Positions 8,334 through 18,447 are shown, numbered from the stretch's first letter. The stretch: 49,821 bases of DNA from Algibacillus agarilyticus (GCF_003286125.1 NZ_QMED01000035.1:1-49821), one strand, 5' to 3'. Notes: generated by a model not told the origin, from the sequence alone. Program-made: numbers and translations.

Positions 8334-9962
8334 ATGAAATTTACTATTAAGCACGCGGCTTTATTGACATTAGCTTGTTCGGTATTGCCTAGCTGCTCTA
8401 TCAACAATACCTTATCAGAAGATACAATCGCGCCGCGATACACACCTTATGTTGAAGAAAGTCTTAATAACTTGATGGAATTTGGCACCGATAGATACGG
8501 CTCTGTGCATTCACCGATGTTGGTGACGATTTTAGATAATGACAGTAAAACATCGCCCAAACAACCCAAAAAATTAGATGGATATTATCGTGCTACTCGA
8601 CTATTTAGACGCTCGCCAGCAGGGTCTAATTTTTTGACCGATCAGCCTACCATTAAAGCATTTCATGCGCTAAGTACTATTTCGGGTGATGAAAAATATA
8701 CAAGCTTTGCCAATAGCTATGCTGATTATTTCATGGAAAATTTAACCGATGAACAAGGATTTTTTTGGTGGGGCTGGCATCGATATTACGATGTTTACGA
8801 TGAGAAGAGAAAAGGCATTCATTTCTATAAAGCAAAGTGGGGAACCAAAACCTTTCCGCATGAAATACATTCTCAAATAGAAATTCACTGGGACAAATTA
8901 TGGCAGATTAACCCAAAAGCGGTGACTGCTGAAATGGATGCCATTTGGCAGTGGCACGTTTTTGATAAAAACAGTGGTGAAATTAATCGTCATGGCGATG
9001 GGCTGAAAGGTTGTGACTTTACTATATCGGGTGGTTCTTATATTAATGCGTTTGCTTTTATGTATGCAAAAACCAAAGATGATAAATGGTTAAACCGCGC
9101 TAAATTAATTGCTGATTATTATTGGCAACAGCGAAACCCTAAAACCAATCTGTTACCTGAGCGACCAAATGCCCGAAAGCGTTTTGACGGCAGTACGTTT
9201 ACCACTACAGTCACTGGTGTTCATAGTTTTGGTTTATTAAAGGCTTATGAACTGACCGGGGATGAAAGCTTTAAACAATATGCTCACTCTTATTTAACCG
9301 CTTATGCAAAATATGGCTATGATCAACACTCTGGGAAATTTTGGGGTGCGTTGAAACTTGATGGCACGCCAATTTCTGGGCCACGAGTATATACCGATAA
9401 TGTTGATTCGCCAGCAGGTTACCTAGCGTCACAGCCGAGAGGTCATCTAGATTTGTGGGAACCTTATATTCTGGGTTATCAATACGGCATATATACAGCT
9501 CAAATGTACGCATATGCTTATCAATTGACCAAAGATCCGCAAATGTTAAAAAATGCGAAACGCTTTGCTAAATGGATCGAGCAAACACCGCCAGGAACAC
9601 CTGAAAGTAAAGAAGCTTGGTACCGAGATTACTCAAACAAAGAAGGTAAACAAGGCACTTATGCGGGAAAATACGGACGTAGCATCTCGTTTTTATTGCA
9701 CCTTTTTACTTTAACGGGTGAAAAACCATTTTTAGACCAAGCGGTTAAGCTTGCAGATGAATCTGTCGATAAACTTTTCTATAAAGGCTTATTTAAAGGC
9801 CATCCAGCAAAACCTTATTACGAAGCAACTGATGGTGTTGGTTATCTGCTTTATGCACTATTACAATTAGATCAAGTATTACAGGCGCCTAATAAAATAG
9901 TAGCAGAGCAAACCATTAAAATCGGCAAAAACAATGTGGTGATGCCGTTAGATAATTGGTAA
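8334..9962 (+). CDS. Lipoprotein, (alpha/alpha)6-barrel enzyme of unclear family
   Basis: A 542-residue exported protein with lipobox PSC (LACSVLPSCS, Cys near residue 21). The sequence is helix-rich with repeated helical pairs (AFHALSTISGDEKYTSFANSYADYF, AQMYAYAYQLTKDPQMLKNAKRF and similar). This points to an (alpha/alpha)n toroid like that of GH88/GH105, PL10 or related enzymes. The N-terminal part (LMEFGTDRYGSVHSPMLVTILD) resembles proteins common in planctomycetes that are often labelled pectate lyase-like. Conserved aromatic and His-rich stretches (FFWWGWHRYYDVY, FPHEIHSQIEIHW, NRHGDGLKGCDF) may form the active site. It lies 30 nt after the sulfatase, so co-expression is likely. Role in the locus: lyase or hydrolase, not assigned. 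Confidence 0.6.
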   Translation: MKFTIKHAALLTLACSVLPSCSINNTLSEDTIAPRYTPYVEESLNNLMEFGTDRYGSVHSPMLVTILDNDSKTSPKQPKKLDGYYRATRLFRRSPAGSNFLTDQPTIKAFHALSTISGDEKYTSFANSYADYFMENLTDEQGFFWWGWHRYYDVYDEKRKGIHFYKAKWGTKTFPHEIHSQIEIHWDKLWQINPKAVTAEMDAIWQWHVFDKNSGEINRHGDGLKGCDFTISGGSYINAFAFMYAKTKDDKWLNRAKLIADYYWQQRNPKTNLLPERPNARKRFDGSTFTTTVTGVHSFGLLKAYELTGDESFKQYAHSYLTAYAKYGYDQHSGKFWGALKLDGTPISGPRVYTDNVDSPAGYLASQPRGHLDLWEPYILGYQYGIYTAQMYAYAYQLTKDPQMLKNAKRFAKWIEQTPPGTPESKEAWYRDYSNKEGKQGTYAGKYGRSISFLLHLFTLTGEKPFLDQAVKLADESVDKLFYKGLFKGHPAKPYYEATDGVGYLLYALLQLDQVLQAPNKIVAEQTIKIGKNNVVMPLDNW

Positions 9963-10027
9963 TCAACTTTATTTTATGAGCGTAAATACCTTCATTGAAT
10001 CTACTTAATCTGAGTTCAGGTTACTTA

Positions 10028-10252
10028 TATAGTCTTCTCGCTCAGGTTTTATGGTTCATTGTCAGCGCTTACTCTCGACTTTGGCTCCTGCGTCGTTCTA
10101 ACACCTAAATCCATTTAGGCGGCCCCAATCACATAATAGAGCATATGCTCATGGGGTCTCGAAGCTTGACGGCTTTGCTTACATGGATGTAAGTACTTCG
10201 GTTTCGTCTGGAACTAGAAACCTGCCCCTAAAACACGATCGCTTTGACTATA
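10028..10252. repeat. 225-bp modular palindromic repeat, copy A
   Basis: It is bounded by TATAGTC (10028-10034) and GACTATA (10246-10252). The reverse complement matches copy B at 28648-28873 over most of its length. It contains small hairpins such as ACATGGATGT (10178-10187) and CCTAAATCCATTTAGG (10106-10121). There is no ORF; it fills most of the 9963-10382 gap. Confidence 0.8.
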
Positions 10253-10382
10253 GTGCGAGGAGTAGGACGTTGTTCTATACAATGAAGGTTATTAACGTGG
10301 CTAAACTAAATAAAAACAGAGTTAATACCTGGGTAAAAGTTATAAAGTGAACGATAAACGGTAAACAAATAAGGGGATGCTC

Positions 10383-11357
10383 ATGCGGTTATTGTTGTTA
10401 TTTGTATTGATATTAGCTGTTAGCAGCTATTTAATTATTCAATCTATTTTTCCAGCTAATGAGCCGCAGCTAAACGGTATTATTGAGCAGCCCTCAGATG
10501 AGCACTATATACACTCTAGATTTGACTCCAGCCAAGCACTGGTTAAGCGGTCTGATAGCGCGACACACAGTACTTTACGTAGCGAAGACACTGCGAGTAA
10601 TGTAAACCATGGCAAGATATTAACGATGGAAGCGTTAATGAATTACCTAAAATATGCCCGTTTAAGCACGTTTGAAATGAGCAGGGTTATCGATTTGATC
10701 AATGCTTCGGAGCAAGCATACAACTATGTACTCGATAGTTACTTTGATACCCCAAACCCTGAACAGCGATCAATCTTGTTATCTATTCTTTATATTTGTG
10801 AGCGACCCGAGAAGACGGCCTTAGCACTTGATTTTATTGACTCAATTAACAAAGAAGAACGAAAACTAGCATACGCTTGGTTGTCTCAAGCAGAACAAAT
10901 GGACTCTGAACAAACTACAGCTTTGTTTATTGATGCCCTTCTACAAGAGCAAAACAATGGACTGTTGTTACAGTTACTGCTAGCGACGCCTTTTCCTGAA
11001 GGGGAAGATAATACCCATTTAAAAGATAGCTCTGTGGCGCATATTCAGTCACTTATTTTCCATGAAAGTGAATTAGTATCATCGGTTGCGATCTCAACCC
11101 TTGCTCAGTTAGCGCCTAATGAACATACATTAACGATACTCAGTCCATTTTTAGCTGCGGAGTCTGAAATTAAAGTGCTAGCGGCAATAAAAGGGTTACA
11201 TAATTATAAAAATTTGGAAGAGGATTTGATGGATACCCTGCGCACCTTGAAGCGTGATCCAAATATATCGCCTAAAGTCGTTGCAGCGGTTGCCAATTTG
11301 TTAACGTCGTTAGGGGAGTACCCTATTGGTATCACTGATCCTTTTGAAGAAAGTTAA
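10383..11357 (+). CDS. Anchored helical-repeat (HEAT-like) protein, unknown function
   Basis: A 324-residue protein with one N-terminal hydrophobic segment (LLLLFVLILAVSSYLIIQSIF), so exported or membrane-anchored. It has an alpha-solenoid-like body: successive helix pairs such as NPEQRSILLSILYICERPEKTALALDFI and ELVSSVAISTLAQLAPNEHTLTILSPFL look like HEAT repeats. No catalytic motif is seen. I chose ATG 10383 because AAGGGG lies 6 nt before it; the ATG at 10377 abuts that sequence. It sits inside the polysaccharide locus but has none of the shared promoter motifs. Its role is unknown. Confidence 0.6.
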   Translation: MRLLLLFVLILAVSSYLIIQSIFPANEPQLNGIIEQPSDEHYIHSRFDSSQALVKRSDSATHSTLRSEDTASNVNHGKILTMEALMNYLKYARLSTFEMSRVIDLINASEQAYNYVLDSYFDTPNPEQRSILLSILYICERPEKTALALDFIDSINKEERKLAYAWLSQAEQMDSEQTTALFIDALLQEQNNGLLLQLLLATPFPEGEDNTHLKDSSVAHIQSLIFHESELVSSVAISTLAQLAPNEHTLTILSPFLAAESEIKVLAAIKGLHNYKNLEEDLMDTLRTLKRDPNISPKVVAAVANLLTSLGEYPIGITDPFEES

Positions 11358-11512
11358 TCTTTATCGTGCTGTAACTTATTTCAAACACAGTAGCGCTATG
11401 CGGATAATACAGAAATTACGATTGTTGCTTAGATATCGCATATTGGTCAGCAAAAGGTATTGAATAAGGGAGTAGGGGGGAAATCGCAATGGTGCAAAGT
11501 GGCAGTAAATTG

Positions 11513-11541
11513 AAAATGCCTAGCTAAAAGCTAGGCATTTT
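11513..11541. terminator. Bidirectional terminator between convergent genes
   Basis: A perfect 13-bp stem (AAAATGCCTAGCT / AGCTAGGCATTTT) with a 3-nt loop. The A/T-rich ends serve both the HEAT-like gene (plus) and the ulvan lyase gene (minus). Confidence 0.85.
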
Positions 11542-11598
11542 ACAGGTTGCTGTACTGCTTCAATAAGTCGAAATACAGCTAAGTAAATTATTGCGTCG

Positions 11599-13008
11599 TT
11601 AAAGTTTAGGCTCTGCCTTTTGTGCTGCACTTAGTTTACTTGCTTCGCTTTTTACACGCTTAATAATACCGTTATTACCTAATAAGATTAAGTTAACATA
11701 ATCTTTGCTGGTACGATCCACTAATACATAACGAGCATCAGGGTGTGAATCAACAATTTCATCTGAAATATCCATCGACCCAGAGCCGCCATTGTATACT
11801 GTTTCGCCAGCAGTAAAGGTTTTGCCACCGTTGGAGGTTTTCCAACGAACTACTTTACCTACACCGTTTACTTTACCTGCAATTAACATTGTTGCATTGC
11901 GCGGCCAGTCAACATCCATGATGCCACGACCACCAGGTAGGCTTGCATCTGAATTGTTAGTCCATTTTTGTGCATTTCCATCCCAGCGGTAGTAGCGAAG
12001 TGTTTTAGGGCCACCAGATTTACTGCCATCGTCAGCACCTTCATTTAAGGTGATGTGAGGCCAGCCTTTTCTATCTAATACAACTTTGGGTCCATTTGAC
12101 CACTTATTACTCGCTGTTTTAACCACTAACGCTTTACGGTCTGCGTAGTCTTTTTTGATCGGCATGGTTAGCTTTTCATTTTTAACGTTTTTAAATACAC
12201 GGCCCCATGTTTTCATGTACATGTAATAACCATCACGGCGCTCTACGTCATGTGGACGATTTTCAGCATGATAATTAAAGGCAAAATCAATGCGATCGTT
12301 GGCTGTTTTATGTACGGTCATATACCAGTTATGGGTATGTGTATTATCTGTTTGCTTATCTGACGGGATCTTTTCCGATTTTAATACCGATACAGGGGGC
12401 TCAAAAGTAATACCATTATCGGTTGAGCGAGAATATACCCAATCACTGCTATGTGCGCCATGACGATAGAAAAGGAATATATCACCGTTGCCCATAGCTA
12501 GTGCCTGAGTGTAAGTACCAAATGGAGGAATGTTATCTAACGTTCTCCAGCTGGAAATATCGTAAGGGTTTTTACTAACGCGGTGACGCATCTCACCGCT
12601 ATGGGTATTTCCTAATGGGTTAGCCCCGTGTAACGCTGTGTCTCCACCGTGGCCACCGTAAAAAACATGAATATAGCCAGCTTTATCAACCACTAACGAT
12701 GGACGGCCATGGTTATCAATTTTAGTAACGTCGCCATCACCAAGTATGCTATGGCCGGCACGATAAGGCCCTGCCCATTTTTTGGTTTTATGATTATATG
12801 AAGCGACCCACGGGTTTTCTTTAGGGCCTTGATAGGTGATATAAGTCACGTTGCCATGGTGCACTCCAGGGGAGTATGCGACTGAATTACCAAATCCATT
12901 GTCAGTAAAGTAATCTGCCATGGTCGCTGCTTGGCTTGTAAAGGCGAGTAATAAAGTACTCACCGAGAGTATTAACAGTTTAACCTGCTTAATTATACTT
13001 TTTTTCAT
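11599..13008 (-). CDS. Secreted beta-propeller ulvan lyase (PL24/PL25 type)
   Basis: A 469-residue protein with signal peptide (cleavage after SQA, about residue 27) and BNR-like propeller blades. Examples are GRPSLVVDKAGYIHVFYGGH, SRSTDNGITFEP, GWPHITLNEG and WKTSNGGKTF. The overall pattern matches the seven-bladed propeller ulvan lyases of PL24/PL25, which cleave between sulfated rhamnose and uronic acid by beta-elimination. His residues in VFYGGHGGDTALHG and NTHSGEMRHR, and Tyr/Arg in FYRHGAH and VYSRST, are candidates for the active site. I favour PL25 but cannot prove which family. AAGG precedes the ATG. This gene is the main basis for calling ulvan the substrate. No copy of the shared promoter motif was found upstream. 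Confidence 0.72.
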   Translation of the reverse strand: MKKSIIKQVKLLILSVSTLLLAFTSQAATMADYFTDNGFGNSVAYSPGVHHGNVTYITYQGPKENPWVASYNHKTKKWAGPYRAGHSILGDGDVTKIDNHGRPSLVVDKAGYIHVFYGGHGGDTALHGANPLGNTHSGEMRHRVSKNPYDISSWRTLDNIPPFGTYTQALAMGNGDIFLFYRHGAHSSDWVYSRSTDNGITFEPPVSVLKSEKIPSDKQTDNTHTHNWYMTVHKTANDRIDFAFNYHAENRPHDVERRDGYYMYMKTWGRVFKNVKNEKLTMPIKKDYADRKALVVKTASNKWSNGPKVVLDRKGWPHITLNEGADDGSKSGGPKTLRYYRWDGNAQKWTNNSDASLPGGRGIMDVDWPRNATMLIAGKVNGVGKVVRWKTSNGGKTFTAGETVYNGGSGSMDISDEIVDSHPDARYVLVDRTSKDYVNLILLGNNGIIKRVKSEASKLSAAQKAEPKL

Positions 13009-13316
13009 AGATTAATAACCTTGTAGTTTTGTTGTTTGTATAGGGTTAATCATCCATGATTCTTATTTCTTAATTCCGTATCCTTTTTAGCTTCCATCCG
13101 GCATCTTAGTTAATAGTTAAATACCGGAAGGCCTTTAATAACCTGACCTCTGGTTAACAATTTGCTTTCTAGTGGCTATTTTTATTAATCCAGATCTATA
13201 GTGGTCAAGTATTTCTGCATAATTTATTATTGTTCGTGAGCTCATCTTTTTTTATGAGGTTTTTGACTCAACCGATGCAAAGTGATAACCGATCGGCTGA
13301 GCACTATCACGTTGGT
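13009..13316. other. Intergenic region between sulfatase and ulvan lyase
   Basis: No gene. A hairpin at 13267-13301 (CTCA-CCGAT pairing with ATCGG-TGAG) lies 16 nt after the sulfatase stop but is not followed by a T-run on that strand. Nothing else was recognised. Confidence 0.4.
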
Positions 13317-14759
13317 TTATTTAACTATTTTTCTTTCTTTCAGAGGGTACCAATCATCAAGTTTTGCCAGTAACGCTTTTACTTTTTCTGGGTGTTGGCT
13401 GGCTAAGTTGGTGGTTTCATATTCGTCATTTTTGAGGTGATACAGCTTAGGCGCCGTTAATTGATCATCATGAAACGGCTTGTATGAGGCATTTTTACCG
13501 TCGTAGCTGACAATTAATTTCCACTCATCGCTAATCACCCAGCGGTAAAGCAGCGTTGATTCAGGTTTGTTTAAGTCATCCATATCGTGAGCAAAACCTT
13601 CACCAAAAATGGCATCACGCTCAATCGGTGTTTCGTCTTTTAAGTGAGCGAATAAGTTTTTACCTGGCATTTCTGCGGGTACATCAATGCCGGCAGCCCC
13701 TAACACGGTAGGTACAATATCGATACTGTTTACGTACTCTGAACGCATTTGTGCTTTGAATTGGCTTGGCAGTGAGAACATGATGGGGGTACGGACACCG
13801 CTTTCATTAGGGCTTTGCTTAGACTTAGGTAAAAAACGGTTGGTTTTTTTCGGGTTGGTGATCCAGCCGTTGTCTGAAACATAAACCACTAAGGTATTGT
13901 CTTTAAGTCCTTTTTTCTCTAAATGATCCATCAATTGGCCGTTGGTTTCATCAAACCACTCGATCATCGCGTAGTATTTTGCAATCGGCAGCGCTAAGCC
14001 TAATTTGGTATATTTCTTTAATAAACGCTCTGGTGGTCTATGCGGTGTGTGCGGCATTAATGGTGCGTACCAAACCATAAACGGTTTGTTTTGCGCGCTA
14101 GTGCGATCAATAAAGTCTGTAATCGGTTTTACACCTTTTCGTCCGATAGATAAGCCGGCATCACCGTGGCGACCGCCTTTATGTGGAAAACCACGCGTCA
14201 TGCCTTCATCAAAACCACCATGTTGATAACTGCCTTCCCACCACTTACCCGTTTGAAAAGAGACATAGCCTTTTTCTTTTAATAAATTAGGCAGGGTTTT
14301 AACGGCAGACAACTTATCAATAATTTGTCCCAGTTGTTTTTGGTACTCTGGCCCATTTCTACCACCAACGACTTTACCTGATGGGTTATTGCCAGTAATG
14401 CCATGCTGCGAAGCATATAAACCGGTAGCAATAGTGGCTAACGATGGGCGACATAATGAGGTAGGTACATAACCATGCTTAAAGGTGACACCTTCGTTAG
14501 CTAACTTGTCTAGTGATGGCGTTTTTACGATATCATGCCCCATAAAACTGTAATCATTCCACGCGTGATCATCAGATAAAATTAACAGAATATTTGGCGG
14601 TGGGGAGTTGTCAGCTTTTACAGAAAAATTGACATCTGTCGCTGTATTACTAACGCTACTGCAGCCAGCGGTTAGCATAATGATGGCGCTACATAATAGT
14701 GTTGAACGTTTAAATTTCTGCAAGCGATAAAAGCTGCGAGCGAGTGTGAATGTCTTCAT
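13317..14759 (-). CDS. Lipoprotein S1-family sulfatase with CRPSL motif
   Basis: A 480-residue formylglycine sulfatase. Metal-binding residues are in LSDDHAWNDY (Asp63-Asp64) and VVYVSDNGW. The activation motif is SLCRPSLAT with Cys103. The usual Arg of C-X-P-S-R is Leu here, a variant I know from some bacterial S1 subfamilies; the C-X-P-S core needed for formylglycine formation is kept. The lipobox LTAGC (Cys33) anchors it to a membrane. SD AAGG precedes ATG 14759. It lies 117 nt downstream of the GH106 gene on the same strand and may be cotranscribed with it. Substrate: probably sulfated rhamnose residues of ulvan oligomers (inferred). Confidence 0.85.
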   Translation of the reverse strand: MKTFTLARSFYRLQKFKRSTLLCSAIIMLTAGCSSVSNTATDVNFSVKADNSPPPNILLILSDDHAWNDYSFMGHDIVKTPSLDKLANEGVTFKHGYVPTSLCRPSLATIATGLYASQHGITGNNPSGKVVGGRNGPEYQKQLGQIIDKLSAVKTLPNLLKEKGYVSFQTGKWWEGSYQHGGFDEGMTRGFPHKGGRHGDAGLSIGRKGVKPITDFIDRTSAQNKPFMVWYAPLMPHTPHRPPERLLKKYTKLGLALPIAKYYAMIEWFDETNGQLMDHLEKKGLKDNTLVVYVSDNGWITNPKKTNRFLPKSKQSPNESGVRTPIMFSLPSQFKAQMRSEYVNSIDIVPTVLGAAGIDVPAEMPGKNLFAHLKDETPIERDAIFGEGFAHDMDDLNKPESTLLYRWVISDEWKLIVSYDGKNASYKPFHDDQLTAPKLYHLKNDEYETTNLASQHPEKVKALLAKLDDWYPLKERKIVK

Positions 14760-14876
14760 AAATTACCTTGTTATGATAAGTTGTGTGGCTAGTTGACTCA
14801 GGTTAATTTGAGCAAACTAGCTGTTGGGCTTAAGCAGCAGCTGTTATAAAGTGTTAGCAGTGCTGCTCTTAGAAAG

Positions 14877-17800
14877 TTAATGGTGCACAATGGTGGCAGA
14901 GGTTGCTCTTAAAACCACTGGCCCCACTAAGCCAGCATCAATAAGTGGATCATCTTTTGTCACTAATTTATTGGTGACAAAACTAAAGCGTTTACTGGCG
15001 GGTTTGGGTTGGTTATTGGTATACCATTTAGGCATGACCGCGACTTTTTTATCTTCTTTGGTGAAAAAGCCTGCAGCATAGCCAGATGCCTCTTTTTTAT
15101 TTTCTTTGATGAAAAAGCCTGAGGTATCTGGGTAGGCTTCATCAGTGATCAGGCGGTTTAGCCAAGTGTTAGCCACTTCAACCGTTAAATAGTTGGTGCC
15201 TGCTTGGACAATGCCGGTAACATCAAGGTGGTGTGGTGCCATCCAACTTACGCCTAAGTCTTTACCATTAAGAGTGACTTTGGCTGAGTCATACACTTGG
15301 CCTAAATCTAAACGCAGACCTTTCGCAGCTACCAGTTCAGCATTAAGTTCAAATGATTGCTGATATACAGCAGTACCAGAATAAGCACGTACTTCGTCGT
15401 TGTCAGAATCTTTCCAGCTGGTTAATTCATTAAAGGTTAAGGTCTTGTCAAAGCCGTATTTTTTGTTAAAGCTGACTTGCCAATTGCCCGTTAATATTTG
15501 TGGTGGTGCAGCACGGTTTAGTGATATTTCTTTTGTTTGGCCGTTTAGGGTGACAGGCACGGGGGCAGAGATATTTTCCGTTGTACGTAATTCAATTTGG
15601 TTTTGTTGATTGTAAATAGCGTCTACCCCGTGGTCGCGGGTCAGGCTTGGGTCAACCCGAGGCAAGCTTGCTGTCTCATCTTTATTAAGTGCTGAAAATA
15701 CAACAAAAGTAGATTCTCCTGCTGCTAAGTTGAAAGCGACCTGGGTGAAATTTTCGTTGGTTTCATAGGCGGCTAATGGCGTAATTTTGCCTGTGTTAGC
15801 ATTCCACAACGCCGGCGACTTATTGCCGACATTGGCTGTTAAATCAAATAACGCGTTGTTATCTTCGTCGTTGTAAACAAAGTAAATATCTTGCTCACCT
15901 AAGGTGCGATGCGCATAGAAAGCGTGGTCTTTATCTTTAATGCGTAAGTCAAAAGGAAGATTGTTGTCTTGGTAAATTTTATCCCAATTTGCAGTGCGGT
16001 AGGTGGTTGGCTGTGACCAAATAAAGTTAACCATTTTATCGAACTGCTGCTGTTGTTGGGCGGTAATATTTCGGCCCGCGAGTCGTTTAATTGGCTCACC
16101 AATAATGACACCACCTTGCAGGGCAAGTTGATAAATCTTCTTAACAGAGTCAAGGTACAAGGTGTCATGGTTGGTTAAATAGAGTGCTTTGTATTTCACT
16201 CCATGGTCGAAATAATAACGGCCGTTTTTAAACGACAACTCTGTTTGTAATTTCTCACGATTTACACAATCGTAATTAATATAATTTGGCAGTTTTTTGG
16301 TAATATTTTTGCGATCAGGGCAAGTGGTTGGTGCTGCGTCGCCTACATACCACAGTAAATCAGCAACGGGTAAACCTTGTCGTAATAAATATTGCCCGCG
16401 GCGTATATAGCTCATCCAAGCTTTACCTGCGGTATCCCACCACGGTTGGGTGCGGTCAATGTTTGCGCCCCAGTCGGCCATGGTCATACCCGGTAAAACA
16501 TGGCTATTCGGCTGGTGAGCAAAACGGTGAAAAACGAATTGGTTAATACCAAAGGCCCAATTACGATCGCCATCTAACTTGCCGTAGGCAGGATTAAATA
16601 CCCAGCTATGTTGCTTTCCGGCGGTAAACGATTCGGCACTGATAATATTTTTATTATAAATATGCGCAGCGGAGGTACTTGAGGCAATCATATACAGTTT
16701 GCTTTTTAGCCAAAACTCACCCATGGGAATGTCAGCTTTACTAGCCACATCAAGGTCATTAAATGGACCAAAACCATAAGGTTCAATGTAAGTGGTTAAA
16801 CCGTCTTTATTGGCCAGTTCGGTAAAATAACCGTAGTAATTGTCGCTGGCTAATTGGTTATTTAAATCGCGGGTATCCCACAGTACATCTTGTGAGGTTG
16901 TGGCCGAGTCGATAAATTTACCGGCATATAAAGGCAAATAGTGAATCAAGTCGTACCCGTATTTTTGCTCGAATAGCTCGGCATAACCTTGGGTCCAGTT
17001 TTGGCCGCCAACTTCGTAACTGTCTATTTCGATGCTGTGTAAAGCGCCGGAGGCCACTTTTTTGGTTTGATTGATCACATTTCTGACATAATGTTCGTAG
17101 TGATGTTTAAACGCAGAGCGACTGTATTTATCTACCTCGAGGCCTTTACCGGCATCGGTGGCGGGTAAATTTTTCACGCCAGTTGAGGTGTAGCCAAAAC
17201 GTAAAATGGTCCAGTTACCGGCAGGTAGTGAGGTTGTTAATTGACCTTTACTGTTCATATCGGCACTTAAATTACGGATTTGATCTGCTGGCACAATAAA
17301 CTTGGCGTCAGGGTTACCTATTTTAGGAAACTTAGCAAAGTCAGTGCGTGCGCCTGAGCTTCGACCTAACGGATTACCGATCATGTCAGTGGTAAATAAA
17401 TCGGCTTCATATAAGCGAATCGATTTATCCATCACAATGCGGAAGTACTTGGCGGTAATGCCTTCTAAATTGTGATCAATTTTATAGCGATTTTTACCTG
17501 GGCGACGCACGGTCATTTTTTCATGCTTAGTGAAATTTACCCCGTCATTAGAACTTTGAAATTCATATTTATGTCTTTTGCCTAGAAAAATATTCAGGCT
17601 CGCAAACCTAACGGTTACAGGTTGTTGATAGGAGAATTGCAGCCATACGGGTTGTTTGCCTTTCGCATTAAGCCAAGTGTATTCGGTTTCTTGTTGGTCG
17701 CTTAATAACGCGATATTAGTTTCAGGATCTGATGCGGTAATAGTGGGCTTGACTGCCGAATCATGCACTTCACTGTCGAGTGACGGGTAGGCTAACACGG

Positions 17801-18377
17801 CGATATCTTGATAATAGTTTTGCAGTGCCATGGGGCTGCTAAGCTGTACTTTAGTTGTTTTTGACGTTCCAGCTTGATTTTCAGGCACGTTAACAACCGT
17901 TTCACTCCACGTCACTTTTTTCATCGACAGCTCAGGTGTAATCCAAGGGCCGCCACTTGACGACCAACCATCACAATTATGGATACCAAAACTTAACCCT
18001 AAACGTTTTGATTCAGACGCCATATGGCCAATTAATTCAAGATGTTTAGGCGAGTTAAATACCACTGGGCCCTTTGACATAAAAATACCAATGTTAAAGA
18101 GAATGGTACCGCCAATGCCAACTTCTGCCATCGATTCTAAATCAGCGGTTATGCCTTCTTTTGACATGTTTCCATTCATTACGTGATACCACGTCAGTGG
18201 TTTGTATTCGTCTGCTGGGGTCATAAACTGCTGTTGCAATAGCGCAGTAGAGTTAGCGTCGAATGTACGGGCAGGCTTATGATTTAGTGCAGTTGATTGA
18301 TCTGAACAGCCTATGAGTAAGGTCAGGCTCAACAGACAATAAAAAAAAGAGGTAATTGTGTTACGCAATACATGCAT
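14877..18377 (-). CDS. GH106 alpha-L-rhamnosidase, lipoprotein
   Basis: A 1166-residue lipoprotein (lipobox LIGC, Cys24). The N-terminal PLTWYHVMNGNMSKEGITADLESM and GIHNCDGWSSSGGPW are hallmarks of GH106, the large inverting alpha-L-rhamnosidases. A discoidin/CBM67-like insert (about 240-325: VWLQFSYQQPVTVRFASLNI through KYFRIVMDKS) and a C-terminal GH2-like sugar-binding sandwich (GLRLDLGQVYDSAKVTLNGK, TNYLTVEVANTWLNRL) complete the usual layout. Length fits the family. It would release rhamnose from desulfated ulvan oligomers, a role known for rhamnosidases in such loci. A weaker copy of the promoter motif (site c) lies about 60 nt upstream. Context and domain pattern agree well. Confidence 0.88.
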   Translation of the reverse strand: MHVLRNTITSFFYCLLSLTLLIGCSDQSTALNHKPARTFDANSTALLQQQFMTPADEYKPLTWYHVMNGNMSKEGITADLESMAEVGIGGTILFNIGIFMSKGPVVFNSPKHLELIGHMASESKRLGLSFGIHNCDGWSSSGGPWITPELSMKKVTWSETVVNVPENQAGTSKTTKVQLSSPMALQNYYQDIAVLAYPSLDSEVHDSAVKPTITASDPETNIALLSDQQETEYTWLNAKGKQPVWLQFSYQQPVTVRFASLNIFLGKRHKYEFQSSNDGVNFTKHEKMTVRRPGKNRYKIDHNLEGITAKYFRIVMDKSIRLYEADLFTTDMIGNPLGRSSGARTDFAKFPKIGNPDAKFIVPADQIRNLSADMNSKGQLTTSLPAGNWTILRFGYTSTGVKNLPATDAGKGLEVDKYSRSAFKHHYEHYVRNVINQTKKVASGALHSIEIDSYEVGGQNWTQGYAELFEQKYGYDLIHYLPLYAGKFIDSATTSQDVLWDTRDLNNQLASDNYYGYFTELANKDGLTTYIEPYGFGPFNDLDVASKADIPMGEFWLKSKLYMIASSTSAAHIYNKNIISAESFTAGKQHSWVFNPAYGKLDGDRNWAFGINQFVFHRFAHQPNSHVLPGMTMADWGANIDRTQPWWDTAGKAWMSYIRRGQYLLRQGLPVADLLWYVGDAAPTTCPDRKNITKKLPNYINYDCVNREKLQTELSFKNGRYYFDHGVKYKALYLTNHDTLYLDSVKKIYQLALQGGVIIGEPIKRLAGRNITAQQQQQFDKMVNFIWSQPTTYRTANWDKIYQDNNLPFDLRIKDKDHAFYAHRTLGEQDIYFVYNDEDNNALFDLTANVGNKSPALWNANTGKITPLAAYETNENFTQVAFNLAAGESTFVVFSALNKDETASLPRVDPSLTRDHGVDAIYNQQNQIELRTTENISAPVPVTLNGQTKEISLNRAAPPQILTGNWQVSFNKKYGFDKTLTFNELTSWKDSDNDEVRAYSGTAVYQQSFELNAELVAAKGLRLDLGQVYDSAKVTLNGKDLGVSWMAPHHLDVTGIVQAGTNYLTVEVANTWLNRLITDEAYPDTSGFFIKENKKEASGYAAGFFTKEDKKVAVMPKWYTNNQPKPASKRFSFVTNKLVTKDDPLIDAGLVGPVVLRATSATIVHH

Positions 18378-18417
18378 AAGTTGTTTCCATTTCTATTATT
18401 AATTTCTATACAACAAT

Positions 18418-18447
18418 AGGCATTACCACATAACCAATTACTACCCC
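18418..18447 (-). promoter_or_regulatory. Bipartite promoter-like motif, site c (GH106), imperfect
   Basis: On the minus strand GGGGTAGTAA (18447-18438) is perfect. The downstream box is GCCT after 16 nt, where the other sites have GACT after 15. It lies about 60 nt before the GH106 start. Confidence 0.45.
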
